NCBI GenBank assembly: GCA_020639095.1
Contig: JACKHH010000001.1
Coordinates: 1-64,000, forward strand
DNA from: Phycisphaerales bacterium
GTDB lineage: Bacteria; Planctomycetota; Phycisphaerae; UBA1845
Length of the DNA: 64,000 nt
Reading direction: 5' to 3'
Shown here: positions 35,377 through 45,700 of the stretch, piece after piece
Layout: each line of letters starts with the position of its first letter
How positions within the stretch are numbered: the stretch's first letter is position 1
Translations under genes and position numbers: made by a program
The notes under the pieces: generated by a model
What the model was told of the DNA's origin: nothing
What the model saw: only the letters and a program-made list of their open reading frames with translations
Database searches by the model: none

Positions 35377-36195
35377 CTACCGGCCCAGTTCCTGCGAGCG
35401 CTTCCACGCTGCCAGTACTGCCGCCTCGACGTGCTCCTTGACCTTGTCCTGGAGCATCGACTCGACCGCAGCCTCCGTGGTGCCGCCGGGTGACATGACC
35501 TTCTTGCGCAAGACATCGGGCGTTTCGCTCGACTCGATCATCATCCGAGCCGCCCCCAGGCACGTCTGCGTTGCGAGCAGCGTTGCTTGCTGCCGGGTGA
35601 GACCGGCTTTCTCGCCCGCGGAGATAATCGCTTCGCAGAAGTAGTAGAAATACGCGGGCCCGGTACCCGAGACCGCGGTGATCGCATCCATCAGCGATTC
35701 GTCGTCGAGCACCACCGCCCTGCCACCGGCTTCAAAGATGCGCTGGGCGCGGAGCAGGTCGGCTTCATTGGCGTACTGCCCGGCGAAGATACCAGCCATG
35801 CCTTCACCGACATGCATCGCGAGGTTGGGCATGACGCGGACAACGCGCGTTTTCTTTCCGGGGAACTGGGCTTCGATGTTCGCGGTGGAGACGCCCGCCA
35901 TGATCGACACGATGACGTGATCGTCGCGGATCTCGTCGGCGAAGCTGGCACACACGTTGCGGTACTGCTGCGGCTTGACCGCGAGCAGCACGATGTAGCT
36001 TTCGCGAATGGCAACGCGGTTGTCGTCGGTGGTGGTGATGTTGAAACGCTTGGCGAACGCCTCACGCCGCTCGGGATTCGGATCGGTTGCGATGATGCGA
36101 TCGTCGAGCAGGATCATCCGCCGCAGCAAACCGTGGACGATGCCCTCAGCCGCATTGCCGCTGCCGATCACCGCGATTTCGTATTGCGTATGCAT
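35377..36195 (-). CDS. proC: Pyrroline-5-carboxylate reductase
   Basis: 272 residues. It makes proline from pyrroline-5-carboxylate. IAVIGSGNAAEGIVHGLL is the NADPH loop, AVKPQQY and VSIMAGVSTANIE the central region, RVMPNLAMHVGEGM the substrate-side loop and ITAVSGTGPAYFYYF the C-terminal signature; MMSPGGTTEAAV-like text is present as VMSPGGTTEAAVESM. Opposing role to the rocA product nearby. Confidence 0.95.
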   Translation of the reverse strand: MHTQYEIAVIGSGNAAEGIVHGLLRRMILLDDRIIATDPNPERREAFAKRFNITTTDDNRVAIRESYIVLLAVKPQQYRNVCASFADEIRDDHVIVSIMAGVSTANIEAQFPGKKTRVVRVMPNLAMHVGEGMAGIFAGQYANEADLLRAQRIFEAGGRAVVLDDESLMDAITAVSGTGPAYFYYFCEAIISAGEKAGLTRQQATLLATQTCLGAARMMIESSETPDVLRKKVMSPGGTTEAAVESMLQDKVKEHVEAAVLAAWKRSQELGR

Positions 36196-36536
36196 AGCCT
36201 CAACATCGCCAGAAACAGCGCATCGCCGTAATCAGAAGCCCAGGCGCCAAGCCCGGAGCAAGACACACGACGCGTACATGTTCGCCAGACGGTGTTCGCA
36301 GTGTACCCACCCGCAGCAGGTCACTCAATTAACCACACTACCAGCCGATAATGACACGGATTGCCGCCTACAGCTGTGATGCAGCGGGATGGCTTGCTCT
36401 TGCGCAGTCGGGCCGTGGAGCTTGGCGATGACCACCACGGCCTCGCTTCGCGAGACCGTGCCACCCGACGCAATCCTCGTCGCGCACCATCGCCTAGGCG
36501 TTTGAGCGAAAACCGCTTGGCGGCTACGGTATCCGT
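36196..36536. repeat. Gene-free gap with two short elements
   Basis: Contains CCAGGCGCCAAGCCCGGAGC at about 36239-36258 (relative of 60620-60640) and a reverse copy of the GGTGGCACGG element at 36436-36468. Nothing else recognised. Confidence 0.65.
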
Positions 36537-36824
36537 ATGGTCGACATTCGCGCCGATGGTGATGACGTGCTCCTGGCTGTGAAAGCCGTACCGGGCGCGT
36601 CGCGCACCAAGGTGGCGGGCGTGCTCGGCAATCGCGTGAAAATCACTGTGGCTGCCGCACCCGAAAAAGGCAAAGCCAACCAGGCCATCACCGACGCACT
36701 CGCGAAACTCTGCGACCTGCCATCGCGTTCGGTCAGCGTGGAACGCGGCACCACCAACCCGATGAAAACCATCCGCCTGCGTGCGACGACGGTCGAACAG
36801 GTGCAGAAAGCCCTCGGCCTGTAG
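36537..36824 (+). CDS. DUF167 (YggU) family protein
   Basis: 95 residues. VKAVPGASRTKVAGV and the central AAPEKGKANQAITDALAK are the hallmarks of the YggU/DUF167 family, a small alpha-beta fold of unknown function that is widespread. In many genomes it neighbours proC, as it does here (340 bases apart, opposite strand). Confidence 0.93.
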   Translation: MVDIRADGDDVLLAVKAVPGASRTKVAGVLGNRVKITVAAAPEKGKANQAITDALAKLCDLPSRSVSVERGTTNPMKTIRLRATTVEQVQKALGL

Positions 36825-36860
36825 CCATACCGAATAACGATCACGCCGCATAGCAAGTCT

Positions 36861-37138
36861 TGTGGTGCAGGCATCCTGCCTGCAAGCAAATACGAGGGGT
36901 CCCCATCGGAGATGCAGGCAGGATGCCTGCACCACAATGCCCACCCCGCAGGGCACCGACTCATTTTGGACACAACTGCCTGCCTGCCCCGATTCATCAA
37001 TCGCGATTGGCATCGAATAAGACTACCCGGATCGGGTAGAATCGACCGTTCCGGCGGGAGTGTGGACCTTGGATTGAACGACTGGCGGCGAAGCAGCCCC
37101 ACCTGGAGTCGGATGCAGGCACGATGCCTGCACCACAA
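36861..37138. repeat. Three GTGGTGCAGGC palindromes before the EEP-dockerin gene
   Basis: Copies at 36861-36884 (forward), 36912-36937 (reverse) and 37113-37138 (reverse). The last contains an ATG (37124) in frame with the downstream gene and ends seven bases before its real start at 37145. The rest of 36825-37144 shows no gene. Confidence 0.8.
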
Positions 37139-37144
37139 TGCCTG

Positions 37145-38458
37145 ATGAACATACGCATTGGCATCTTGCGAATCCTGCTGCGACGCGCGAGGTGCGTGGC
37201 TGCCGCGGTCGTGCTCGCGTTTTGCACGGGTCGCGCGTCCGCCTTTGACCCGCAGAACGGCGATTGGCAAAAGTCCGACCCCAACCACATCCGTATCATG
37301 ACCTTCAACATCGAGGACGGTCTCGGCGTGGGCCAACCGACGACCCCCGCGACCGCAACCACCATCGGTTCGCAGTACGCGTACATCGGGCTCATCTGCC
37401 AAGCGTTGCAGCCCGACGTGATCTGCCTTCAGGAAGTCGAGCCGGTCAATCCGCCCGCGACCGCACCCAATACGGCGACCTACGTCCAAATGTGGGCGGA
37501 CGAATACTTCGGTTCGGGCGTGATGCACGTCTACGTATCCACCGCGACCGACGGCTACAACCGCAACGTCACCGTTTCGCGTTTTCCCTATACCGATCTC
37601 GACGGTGACGGCGATACGAACGACGCGGACATATTCGTCTTTCCCGGCGGAGGACCGGGCGGAACACCACCGCCGCCGGGCACGCCCACCGGCGGGCACA
37701 TTCGCGGCTGGGCACAGTCGGAAATCGATTTGCCCGACGCAACGTATCCCGGCGATCTCTTCGTGGGTAATGCGCACCTGAGATCGGGCGGACTAGCAAG
37801 CGATGCACAGGAGCGCCTCGTCGCCGCGCAGAATACCGCGTACTGGATCAATGAAGCGTTGAACGCCTCGAACGCCCCGTTCCATCCGCCGATGGCGCTG
37901 AGCGCAACGACGCCCGTGGTGCTTTGCGGCGACATGAATCAGGACAGCTTGACGACCGGGCCGGTGCCTTGGCTTCGCGGGTGGACATCGGCGGCCAATG
38001 ATGGGACCGATCGCGACGGCAGCGAGATGGAAGTGGCCGCCGCAGCCGATCCCTTCACCGGCAGCGACAACACGCATGACAGCGGCAGTCGTTACGACTA
38101 TATCATCGTGCAGGATTCGATCGCGACGGTGGTCGACGCGTTTGTGTTCAACAGCTTGTCGGCTGCTCAGAACGGCGTGCTGCCGGCCGAACTGGCTGCG
38201 GTGCAGAGCGGGTTCAACGCGAGTTTGTTCGCGAGCGATCACCGCGCGGTGGTTGTGGATCTTGCGATGCCGATGTTTTCACCGGCTGACCTCGACAGGG
38301 ATGGGGATGTCGACGTCGCCGATCAGGCTGTACTGGCGAACTGCCTGGCGGGTCCGAACGCAGCCATTCCCGGCGGATGCAGCGACACTGACATCGACGG
38401 AAACGGCTTCACTGATCTGCGGGACTTCGCCATCTTCCAACGGCTTTTCGTTCCGTAG
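37145..38458 (+). CDS. Secreted EEP-fold hydrolase with C-terminal dockerin
   Basis: 437 residues. A twin-Arg-rich signal peptide (residues 1-33, AAAVVLAFCTGRASA) precedes an EEP domain: IMTFNIEDGLG, VICLQEVEPV (metal Glu), FVGNAHLRSGG (His), VLCGDMNQDS (Asp/Asn), YDYIIVQD and SDHRAVVVDL (Asp-His). The tail DLDRDGDVDVADQAVLANC plus DIDGNGFTDLRDFAIFQRLF forms two calcium-loop dockerin repeats. The ATG 37145 is favoured because the earlier in-frame ATG lies in a repeat. A small membrane protein and a pseudopilin follow closely. Confidence 0.9.
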   Translation: MNIRIGILRILLRRARCVAAAVVLAFCTGRASAFDPQNGDWQKSDPNHIRIMTFNIEDGLGVGQPTTPATATTIGSQYAYIGLICQALQPDVICLQEVEPVNPPATAPNTATYVQMWADEYFGSGVMHVYVSTATDGYNRNVTVSRFPYTDLDGDGDTNDADIFVFPGGGPGGTPPPPGTPTGGHIRGWAQSEIDLPDATYPGDLFVGNAHLRSGGLASDAQERLVAAQNTAYWINEALNASNAPFHPPMALSATTPVVLCGDMNQDSLTTGPVPWLRGWTSAANDGTDRDGSEMEVAAAADPFTGSDNTHDSGSRYDYIIVQDSIATVVDAFVFNSLSAAQNGVLPAELAAVQSGFNASLFASDHRAVVVDLAMPMFSPADLDRDGDVDVADQAVLANCLAGPNAAIPGGCSDTDIDGNGFTDLRDFAIFQRLFVP

Positions 38459-38488
38459 CGACGCATCATCTCTGGGGAGTATGGGCCA

Positions 38489-38830
38489 TTGCAGAATCGC
38501 CGACCGGCATTGATTGCGTTTTCCGTCATCGGGCTTATTGTGGCGGTGATCATCGCGTGGCCATTCCTGCGCGGCGCCCCGGGACCGGAGACGGAGTTCA
38601 CCATGGTATGCGTGGCCACCGGCGAAGTCTTCACGCTCGACGTCGACGAGGTGGGCATGGTGCCTGCGAGGAATCCCAAGACGGGTGAACGCACGCTGGT
38701 CCCGTGCGTGCGCGACGATGATGGCACGCTGCACGTCGCCGAGCGCTATGCCGGCGCGCTCACCGGCGAACTGGCTGAAGTCAATCGCGTGGTTGACGTG
38801 GACACCTTGCGCGTGAGGTCCGGGCCATGA
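38489..38830 (+). CDS. Small membrane-anchored protein
   Basis: 113 residues from a TTG start with GGGAG about ten bases upstream; no ATG fits. One N-terminal helix (ALIAFSVIGLIVAVIIAWPFL) is followed by a small domain beginning FTMVCVATGEVFTLDVDEVG, with PARNPKTGERTLVPC in the middle. The family is not recognised, although similar frames precede pseudopilins in planctomycetes. Its stop overlaps the pseudopilin ATG by four bases (ATGA), so the two are coupled. Confidence 0.75.
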   Translation: MQNRRPALIAFSVIGLIVAVIIAWPFLRGAPGPETEFTMVCVATGEVFTLDVDEVGMVPARNPKTGERTLVPCVRDDDGTLHVAERYAGALTGELAEVNRVVDVDTLRVRSGP

Positions 38831-39888
38831 GCCTGCGGCGCAGGACAATCCGACGCGGGTTCACGCTCGTCGAGCTGCTCGTTGTGATTTCCATCATCGC
38901 GCTGCTCATCAGCCTGCTGCTGCCCTCGCTCAAACGTGCCCGCGATCAAGCCAAGGCGCTCAAGTGCGGCGCACAGTTACGCGGGCTGGGCTTCGCGCTG
39001 CAAACGTATGGCGTCGAGAACGACGAGTGGATTCCCGGGCGCAACACCACCGGACTTGAAACCTGGATCGCAGGGTCGCCGCGCGGCGGTGCGAGCGAAC
39101 GCCTGGCGCGTCCGACCATTCCCGTGCAGACCTACGACTGGATGACGCCCATCCTGCGCGTCACCACCACGCTGCCCGCGAATCGCGCCGTGCGCTTTCG
39201 CGATCTGCTCGAAACGTACCGCTGCCCGTCCGTGAACTTCAAAGCCATTCTCTACAGCAGCTCATCGCCGCCGGACAACGATCTCTTCGTGAAAGAGATC
39301 GACACGCACGGCGCGTATTACGGCATCAGCTATCTGATGCCCGTCCACTTCCAGCTTTGGGGGTACGAGGAAACGCGCGCGGTCGTCGGCTACCACCCGA
39401 TCGCACCGACGCTCATCTCGATGCCCACCAAGTTCAACGTGCCGAACTACCTGGAAGTGAAGGTCAGCAAATACCGCAGCCGGATCGACGCGGTCGGCAC
39501 CCCGGCAGAAAAGATCGCAGCCGCGGACGGTACGCGCTACCTCGATGAACACAACGAACTCGACTTCGACCATCACCAGGACCCGGATTCGAACAGCGGC
39601 AGCACCGCAATGACGTTTGGTTCGTTCACCAGCGCGGGGGCGTGGTGGCGCGGGTCCACGGCGTATGGCGTTTTCCCGTACAACATCGGCAGGGGCAAAA
39701 ACATCCCGATGAGCTACCGCCACTACGACGGCATCGAAGCGCTCTTCTTCGACAGCCACGTCGAACGCCTCACGCAGCGCCAATCCCGCAAGATCGACTA
39801 CTGGTATCCGCGCGGCGGCGTGGTTGCGAAGGCGGCGGAGGGCATGAAAGACTACGACACCTACGCGAACGGCTACGTGATCCGGTAG
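38827..39888 (+). CDS. Pseudopilin (prepilin-type leader)
   Basis: 353 residues. A class III leader, RRRTIRRG cut before FTLVELLVVISIIALLI, gives a type IV/II-secretion pilin helix. The large C-terminal domain ends with HYDGIEALFFDSHVERL, the H-x9-DG-type motif of planctomycete pseudopilins. Prepilin peptidase and secretion genes are not in the window. It is the third gene in the run EEP-dockerin, small membrane protein, pseudopilin. Confidence 0.92.
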   Translation: MSLRRRTIRRGFTLVELLVVISIIALLISLLLPSLKRARDQAKALKCGAQLRGLGFALQTYGVENDEWIPGRNTTGLETWIAGSPRGGASERLARPTIPVQTYDWMTPILRVTTTLPANRAVRFRDLLETYRCPSVNFKAILYSSSSPPDNDLFVKEIDTHGAYYGISYLMPVHFQLWGYEETRAVVGYHPIAPTLISMPTKFNVPNYLEVKVSKYRSRIDAVGTPAEKIAAADGTRYLDEHNELDFDHHQDPDSNSGSTAMTFGSFTSAGAWWRGSTAYGVFPYNIGRGKNIPMSYRHYDGIEALFFDSHVERLTQRQSRKIDYWYPRGGVVAKAAEGMKDYDTYANGYVIR

Positions 39889-39949
39889 ATGCGCATCAGA
39901 ACACGGCGCGGTGTGATCAACTGAGAACGAACGCGTTCAAAATGAATCG

Positions 39950-40138
39950 CCCTGAGGGGGCGATCTAAAAAAGCCCAGGTCGCAACCCTGGGTGCTCGTA
40001 GCTGTTTTCACAATCGAGCCCTGAAAGGGCGCACTAACTTGCGCAATAGCGCGCCCTTTCAGGGCTCTTCTTTCTTTAATGTGACCTATTCCTCAGGGCG
40101 TTGCCCTGGGCTGGCATAGACCGCCCCGTTGGGGCTTG
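39950..40138. repeat. Palindromic island with 17-bp inverted repeat
   Basis: GAGCCCTGAAAGGGCGC (40016-40032) and its perfect complement GCGCCCTTTCAGGGCTC (40051-40067) flank an 18-base loop and are followed by TTCTTTCTTT, so this part could end transcription of the pseudopilin run. Around it are GCCCTGAGGGGGC (about 39949), CCCAGGTCGCAACCCTGGG (39974-39992) and CAGGGCGTTGCCCTG (40094-40108). No gene is seen in 39889-40217. Confidence 0.8.
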
Positions 40139-40217
40139 TTCGGAACTGCAAGTCATCAATTGAGTACGTACGTTTTGCGCACGAGCCGAATTGCACGTAT
40201 TCAGGTTCGCAACCCGA

Positions 40218-42212
40218 CTAAGGCCCCGACAACTCGAGGCGTTCGCGGAAGCGGTCAATGTCGCCCAGCCCGACGGCACAGTCACCGTCAAGGTCGAAGT
40301 GGGCACAGGCTGCCGTTGACTGTCCGAAGCACATTTGGAGACCGGCGAAGTCGCGCAGGTCGATGTGCAGGTCGTCGTTGTCATCACCACCGCAGTGATT
40401 GGGATTTGCTGCACCGGGCGTCCCCACGACGCAGCCCAGCGTACCCGTCAAATCACTGCTGATCTGCACCCAGTCGTTGTGCGAATCGGTGTCGGACGAA
40501 TCCGGGCAACGCGCGGTTCCCGCAGCCACGCCGTTATCCACGGCTGGTCCGATGTGCGCGGCGTTGTAGTACACGCGATCGGGATCGAACATGGCGTAGT
40601 AGCCGCTGTCGATCACGCCCACCGCGTCCAGAATCGTGCCGACCGTCGCGGGCGAAATGTCGGCAACGCCGTCGTTGTTGGCATCGACGTCATTGCCGGC
40701 AACCAACTGCGTATCACGCACGAGCAGCAGCGTCTGCGTACCGTTCTCCAGAGCGTTCTCGCCGGCGAAGAGCAACAGATCGTGTGGCACGTCGCTACCG
40801 CCGATGACGAAGTAGCCATCCACACCGCACGTGCAGATGTCGCCACCACCGCAATCGTCCAGCGGCAGCACGAAATCAACGCGTCCCTTCGACGACAACT
40901 CACCTTCGATATCGACAAGGCTCAGACCGCAGAGCGGCTGGCCCGGGTCGGCAACGATCTCGATAAACTCCTCACGTTCCGGCGAACCGTCGTGATGCAC
41001 ACGCACCTCGTTGATGCGATGGTTGTTGGGCAGCGTGCATGCGGGCATTTCCGAACCGCACTCGACGCCGATGCCGTAGAACGTGCCGTCCTCAGCGAGA
41101 CACTGTGCTTCGTTGATGATGTCAGTGCAGCCGCAAGGCGTGCAGCACGCGCCGATATCGTTCGCCGGCGGTGTGAATTCCGCATACACGGGCAGGTGGC
41201 CATTGCCGCTGGCAAGATTGATCAGCGCCTGCGCGATTGCGGAACCCACCATCGCGTTGCCCGTCGTGGTCAGCACGCTGTTGTAGCTGGTGCCATCGTT
41301 GCCCCAAACGCGGTACGAGTGATTCGGATCGTTCCAGGTGACGGCGCTGAATGGCGTGCCAAAATCGCCGTCGTACTCAAAGTCCACCCCGTCAACGAGG
41401 CTTCCCGAGACGAGCAGAAAATCGAAGCGATCGTCCACCTGCGTGGCGGGATCCTGCGTGTGTACGTAGCGGTAGCCGGAGTTGTTGTTCCAGTTGCCCG
41501 GCGTGCTGATCGGGTCGAAGAAACGCCCATCGTTGTTGACCTGCGAACCGACCAACTCCTGGTACGCATCTTCGGACGAAGATTGAATGTTGAAATCACC
41601 GCCGAGAATGAAATTCCACCCGGCGGGCAGCGACTCCGCGTCGTCGCGGATGATCACGGCTTCGATCAGGCGACGGCTCATGTCCTCAGTACCCGAGCCC
41701 GCTTTCATGTGCGTCGAGTAGATTGCGATGGTCGACTCGGGGCTGCTGTACCCCTGTGGGCGAATGTCGTAGCGCATGATGTTGCGCGGATGGTTGCTCG
41801 GTGAGGCTGAACCGACTGACACGATTGTGACACCTGTCGCGGATAGATCGGTTGCCAGCGCGATCTCGCCCGTGCGGTAAAAGAATGCGCTGTCGGTATC
41901 GGCTCCGTCGACGAAGGTGGCCGCCGCCCAATCGCCCGGGCTGCCCGGCGCGCCGTTGAGAATCGTCACGAAGTCGTTGACGGCGAAGGAGCTGATGAAC
42001 TCCTGGCACACCAGGACGTCGGGGCAAAGACAACGTCCGGAAAACATGCCGTATACCGCCGATTCAACGTCGCTGTCGGCGCCCCCGGCGTAATTCGTGA
42101 TGTTCCAAGCGGCGATTCGGATGGGTGCCGCGAGCGCGGATGAGGCGCAAAAAAGTGTCACTAACGTGACGCTGGCAGCCAACCGCACCGCGAGACCAAG
42201 TCTTGCGGCCAT
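40218..42212 (-). CDS. Secreted EEP-GACC-lamin-tail-dockerin protein
   Basis: 664 residues with a signal peptide (AASVTLVTLFCASSALA). An EEP domain spans about 30-350: IRIAAWNITNY, LVCQEFISS, IYSTHMKAG, ILGGDFNIQSS and NGHLPVYAEF, where the usual Asp of the catalytic Asp-His pair is Gly338 before His339. Then come a GACC cysteine module (GACCTPCGCTDII), a lamin-tail domain (RINEVRVHHDGSPEREEFIE) and a C-terminal dockerin (DDNDDLHIDLRDFAGLQ and DLDGDCAVGLGDIDRF). The domain order is that of extracellular bacterial nucleases. It is divergent from the 1480-residue protein. GGAG precedes the ATG. Confidence 0.88.
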   Translation of the reverse strand: MAARLGLAVRLAASVTLVTLFCASSALAAPIRIAAWNITNYAGGADSDVESAVYGMFSGRCLCPDVLVCQEFISSFAVNDFVTILNGAPGSPGDWAAATFVDGADTDSAFFYRTGEIALATDLSATGVTIVSVGSASPSNHPRNIMRYDIRPQGYSSPESTIAIYSTHMKAGSGTEDMSRRLIEAVIIRDDAESLPAGWNFILGGDFNIQSSSEDAYQELVGSQVNNDGRFFDPISTPGNWNNNSGYRYVHTQDPATQVDDRFDFLLVSGSLVDGVDFEYDGDFGTPFSAVTWNDPNHSYRVWGNDGTSYNSVLTTTGNAMVGSAIAQALINLASGNGHLPVYAEFTPPANDIGACCTPCGCTDIINEAQCLAEDGTFYGIGVECGSEMPACTLPNNHRINEVRVHHDGSPEREEFIEIVADPGQPLCGLSLVDIEGELSSKGRVDFVLPLDDCGGGDICTCGVDGYFVIGGSDVPHDLLLFAGENALENGTQTLLLVRDTQLVAGNDVDANNDGVADISPATVGTILDAVGVIDSGYYAMFDPDRVYYNAAHIGPAVDNGVAAGTARCPDSSDTDSHNDWVQISSDLTGTLGCVVGTPGAANPNHCGGDDNDDLHIDLRDFAGLQMCFGQSTAACAHFDLDGDCAVGLGDIDRFRERLELSGP

Positions 42213-42746
42213 TTTCGTGCTTCTCCAGTAGGTTTTCAGAACCCTTCACGGCGAAGGGACTTATCGCCGCGACCCCTGTGGATCACCGATTATATCACAG
42301 GAAGGTCGGTGAATCCTCCCCAAAAAACGTCCGAATTAGCGCCAGATTAACTTGAAACACATGTCAATGTCATGGAATGTCCCGCCGAATCGGATTATAC
42401 TGGCCCCCAATGGTGATGACCGGTTGGGGGACTGGTCGAGGGCAGAAGGAAGCGCCGCTCCACCGATGACAAGTGCAACCCATGTGACCAGCTATGGTCG
42501 CGGTACCGGCTGGTCGCAGGCCCGCTTGGCCAGCGTGCCACATGTTGTACCGAGTTGCGCAGTAGTCGGCGCACAAGACGCATCGCCCGTTGATGCCGGT
42601 CGCAATATCAGAAGGAGCACCCCACCGACAAGGGCAATCAGGAAGAACTCAAAACATTCGCTACCGACTCGTCGCTCAATCGGTGTTGCGACGAATCAGC
42701 CAGTCCAAGGATGTTGGAACAGAACGGTTCTGTTGGAGAACAAGCA
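42213..42746. other. Divergent promoter region of the nuclease-like pair
   Basis: No gene is seen. A TATACT box at 42396-42401 (plus strand) is the best -10 candidate but lacks a clear -35 and would leave a leader of about 340 bases. The region is lower in GC around 42290-42420. A gene-sized frame does not exist on either strand, so the 534 bases probably hold regulatory DNA for both genes. Confidence 0.4.
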
Positions 42747-45700
42747 ATGAGATGGTTCGTGAGGTTGTTGCTTTTGGGGTTGTTTGCCGCGCCGGCGATT
42801 GGCCAGGTGGCGATCAACGAAATCCGAATTGACCAAACAGGCACAGACGACGATGAGTATTTCGAGTTGTACAAATCAGGCGGCGGTTCGCTGAGCGGGT
42901 ACACCTACCTGGTCATCGGCGACGGCGCCGACGTCGACAGCAGCGGCGTGATTGAGTTTGTCCTTAACCTCGGGCTTCAGTCGATTCCGGCTGACGGGTT
43001 CTTCCTGGTCACCGAGAGCACCTTCACGCTGAACGGCGCCACGCCGGACCTCGTGACCAACCTGAACTTCGAGAACAGCGACAACGTCACGCACATGCTC
43101 GTGACCGGATTCACCGGTGCGAACGGTCAGGACCTCGACACGAACGACGACGGCGTTTTCGACGTCACGCCGTGGACGAGCGTTGTTGACAAGATCGCGT
43201 TGATCGAGGAAGCGAATCCGCCGACCGCGACGGAATACCACTACGGCCCGCCCACCGTGGGTCCGGACGGTGCATTCGTACCCGGCCATGCTTATCGTGA
43301 TGTGGACGGAACCGGCACCTGGCAGATCGGTCAGTTCGAGATCGCCGGTGGCGCGGATACGCCCGGTTCGTCCAACTCCGTGTTCCCCCCGCCTGACGCG
43401 GTGGGCAAGGTGACGGCTGCCCGCATGGGCGCTGCCACCGGTACGATCACGCTTTGCGTCACGGGCCAGAACACCCCGATCACGACGGTCATCACGGCGC
43501 TTCCCTCGCACGGAACGCTGTCGGATGGCGGCGGTGCGATCGGTTCAGTCCCGCACGACGTTGCCGGCAACCTGATCTACACCCCCACCGGCGGCTACTC
43601 GGGTGTCGATACCTTTGACTTCAACGCGCGTGACAACATCGGTCAGGTGGCGGCTGCGGACGCGACCCAGGAAGTCGCGGTTCAATCGGGCTCGGTGCTG
43701 ATTTCTGAAGTCATGCACGCACCCGCCGGTATCGACGACATCTACGAGTTTGTCGAAATCTACAACTACGGCGGAAGCAGCGTGAACCTTGGCCGCCTCG
43801 ATGCGCGTCGCGCTTCGGACGGCGCCGAAAAGGACACGACCGACAACCTGCTGGGCAGCAGCATCCCCGCCAACTCGATGCGTATCCTGGCGCCGGAAGA
43901 CGCGACCAACCCCGGTGGTGCGACCGACTTCCGTTGCGAGTGGCAGCTTGCCGAATCCAACATCATCCGCGTCCCGCTGAGCCAGTGGGAAGCGCTGTTC
44001 CAGGCCGCTCCAATCGGTTCCGACTGCTTTGCAGCCCAGGCGTCGCGCGTACTGCTGTTCAACGCGTCGGGCGCGCTGCTCGACCTCGTTGATCTCGGCA
44101 TCCAGCAGGCGGACTGCATCAGTTCCGAAGCCGGCAGCTATGCCCTTGACCCCGGCTTCCCGCTGAACATTCAAAACGCCAGCGCCACCTTCACCCAGAG
44201 CAACGACAACCCCATTCGTTGGGCGTGCGCCGAAAGCTTCAGCGGTGGTGAGAAGCGCATTGGCACCGTCGGTGGTGACTCCTCGACGATCACATCGGTG
44301 GTGTTCCACAAGCCCGCGTTCAACGCAGCCGTCCCGTGCGTTTACGGTGCGTGCTGCCTCGTCGACGGTGAATGCGTCAACGACGTGCTCGAAGAAGAGT
44401 GTACCGACCTGAACTGCGGCATTGGTGGCCTGTGGCACTCCGAGGAAAGCTGCGACGCGCAGTCGTGCAGCGTCGTTCAGCCGCCCGCCAAGTGCTGCCT
44501 GCCCGGTCCTGCCGGCCTGTGTGCCAACCTCTCGGATTGCGAGTGCCTGCGCGTCGGTGGTAACGCGGACAGCGGCACCTGCGAGTCGAACCCGGGTTGC
44601 GTGCCGTCCGACGGCGTGACCTTCAACGAATTGGATTACGATCAGGTCAGCACCGACACGCGTGAGTTCATCGAGTTGCTCGGTACCGCGAACTACGACC
44701 TGTCGGGCTGGACGCTCGAGTTCCACAACGGCAATGCTTCGACTAACGGCCCGACGCTGATCGCGTCGCGCACGCTGGTTCTCGATGCGGAACCGGGCGG
44801 CGGCACGATCCCGAACGACGGTGGTGGCCTCGGCTACCTCGTCATCGGTGACTTCGGCGTCACCAACCTGGACATCGACCTTTGCGAACCTGCTGGTGCT
44901 GAGTGCTCGAACCGCATCGAAAACGGTGGCGTTGGTGCCAACGGCAACGGTGACGGCCTCGTGCTATTGCACAACGGCGTCGTCGTTGAAGCGATCAGCT
45001 ACGACACCGGTACTACGGGCTTCGTCGCCCGTGGCGGTGGTGCTGATGGTTACCTGCTGCCGGACATCGGTCTGGTGGATGATCAGTTCGGCGCGTTGCA
45101 GCGTCTGCCCGATGGCCAGACTTGGACGCTGACGCCGAACAGCACGCCTGGTGAGACGAACGCACTCGGTGGTGCCTGCTGCTCGGGCTCGGAAAACGCC
45201 ACCTGCGATCTGGTTGCCGGCGCCGACGTCTGCACCAACTCATTCGGCGGCGAGTACCTGGGCGACCTGACGGCTTGCGAGCCATTCAACCCCTGCATCC
45301 CGCGTGGTGCGTGCTGTCTGCCGAGTGGTGCGTGCCTTGCCAACGCCACCTCGAATGCCTGCGAGCTTCAGGGCGGTATGTGGAACGGTGAAGGTACCGA
45401 GTGTGCCGACGTCGGAGGCTTCGTCGCGTGCGTGAGCGGTCCGGGTGTTGCGTATGCTCCGGGTTGCGAGTCGTTTGATCTTGCTGACGCCGACACCGAC
45501 GTCGACCTTCGTGACTACTGGGTGTTCCAGCGGACCGGTGCGGGCGGCGAATTCTGCCCGGCGGCTCCCACGGGCGCCTGCTGCCGCGTCGACGGTATGT
45601 GCGTCGAGATCAACCAGTTCGATTGCGAAGCGTTCGCCGGCATTTACCAGGGCGATGGCGTTTCGTGTGATCCGGATCCGGGCTGCGTTGCCCTGGCCGG

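Noticed and set aside
40335..41804. 489-codon plus-strand frame
   Set aside because: Antisense shadow of the EEP-lamin-tail gene.
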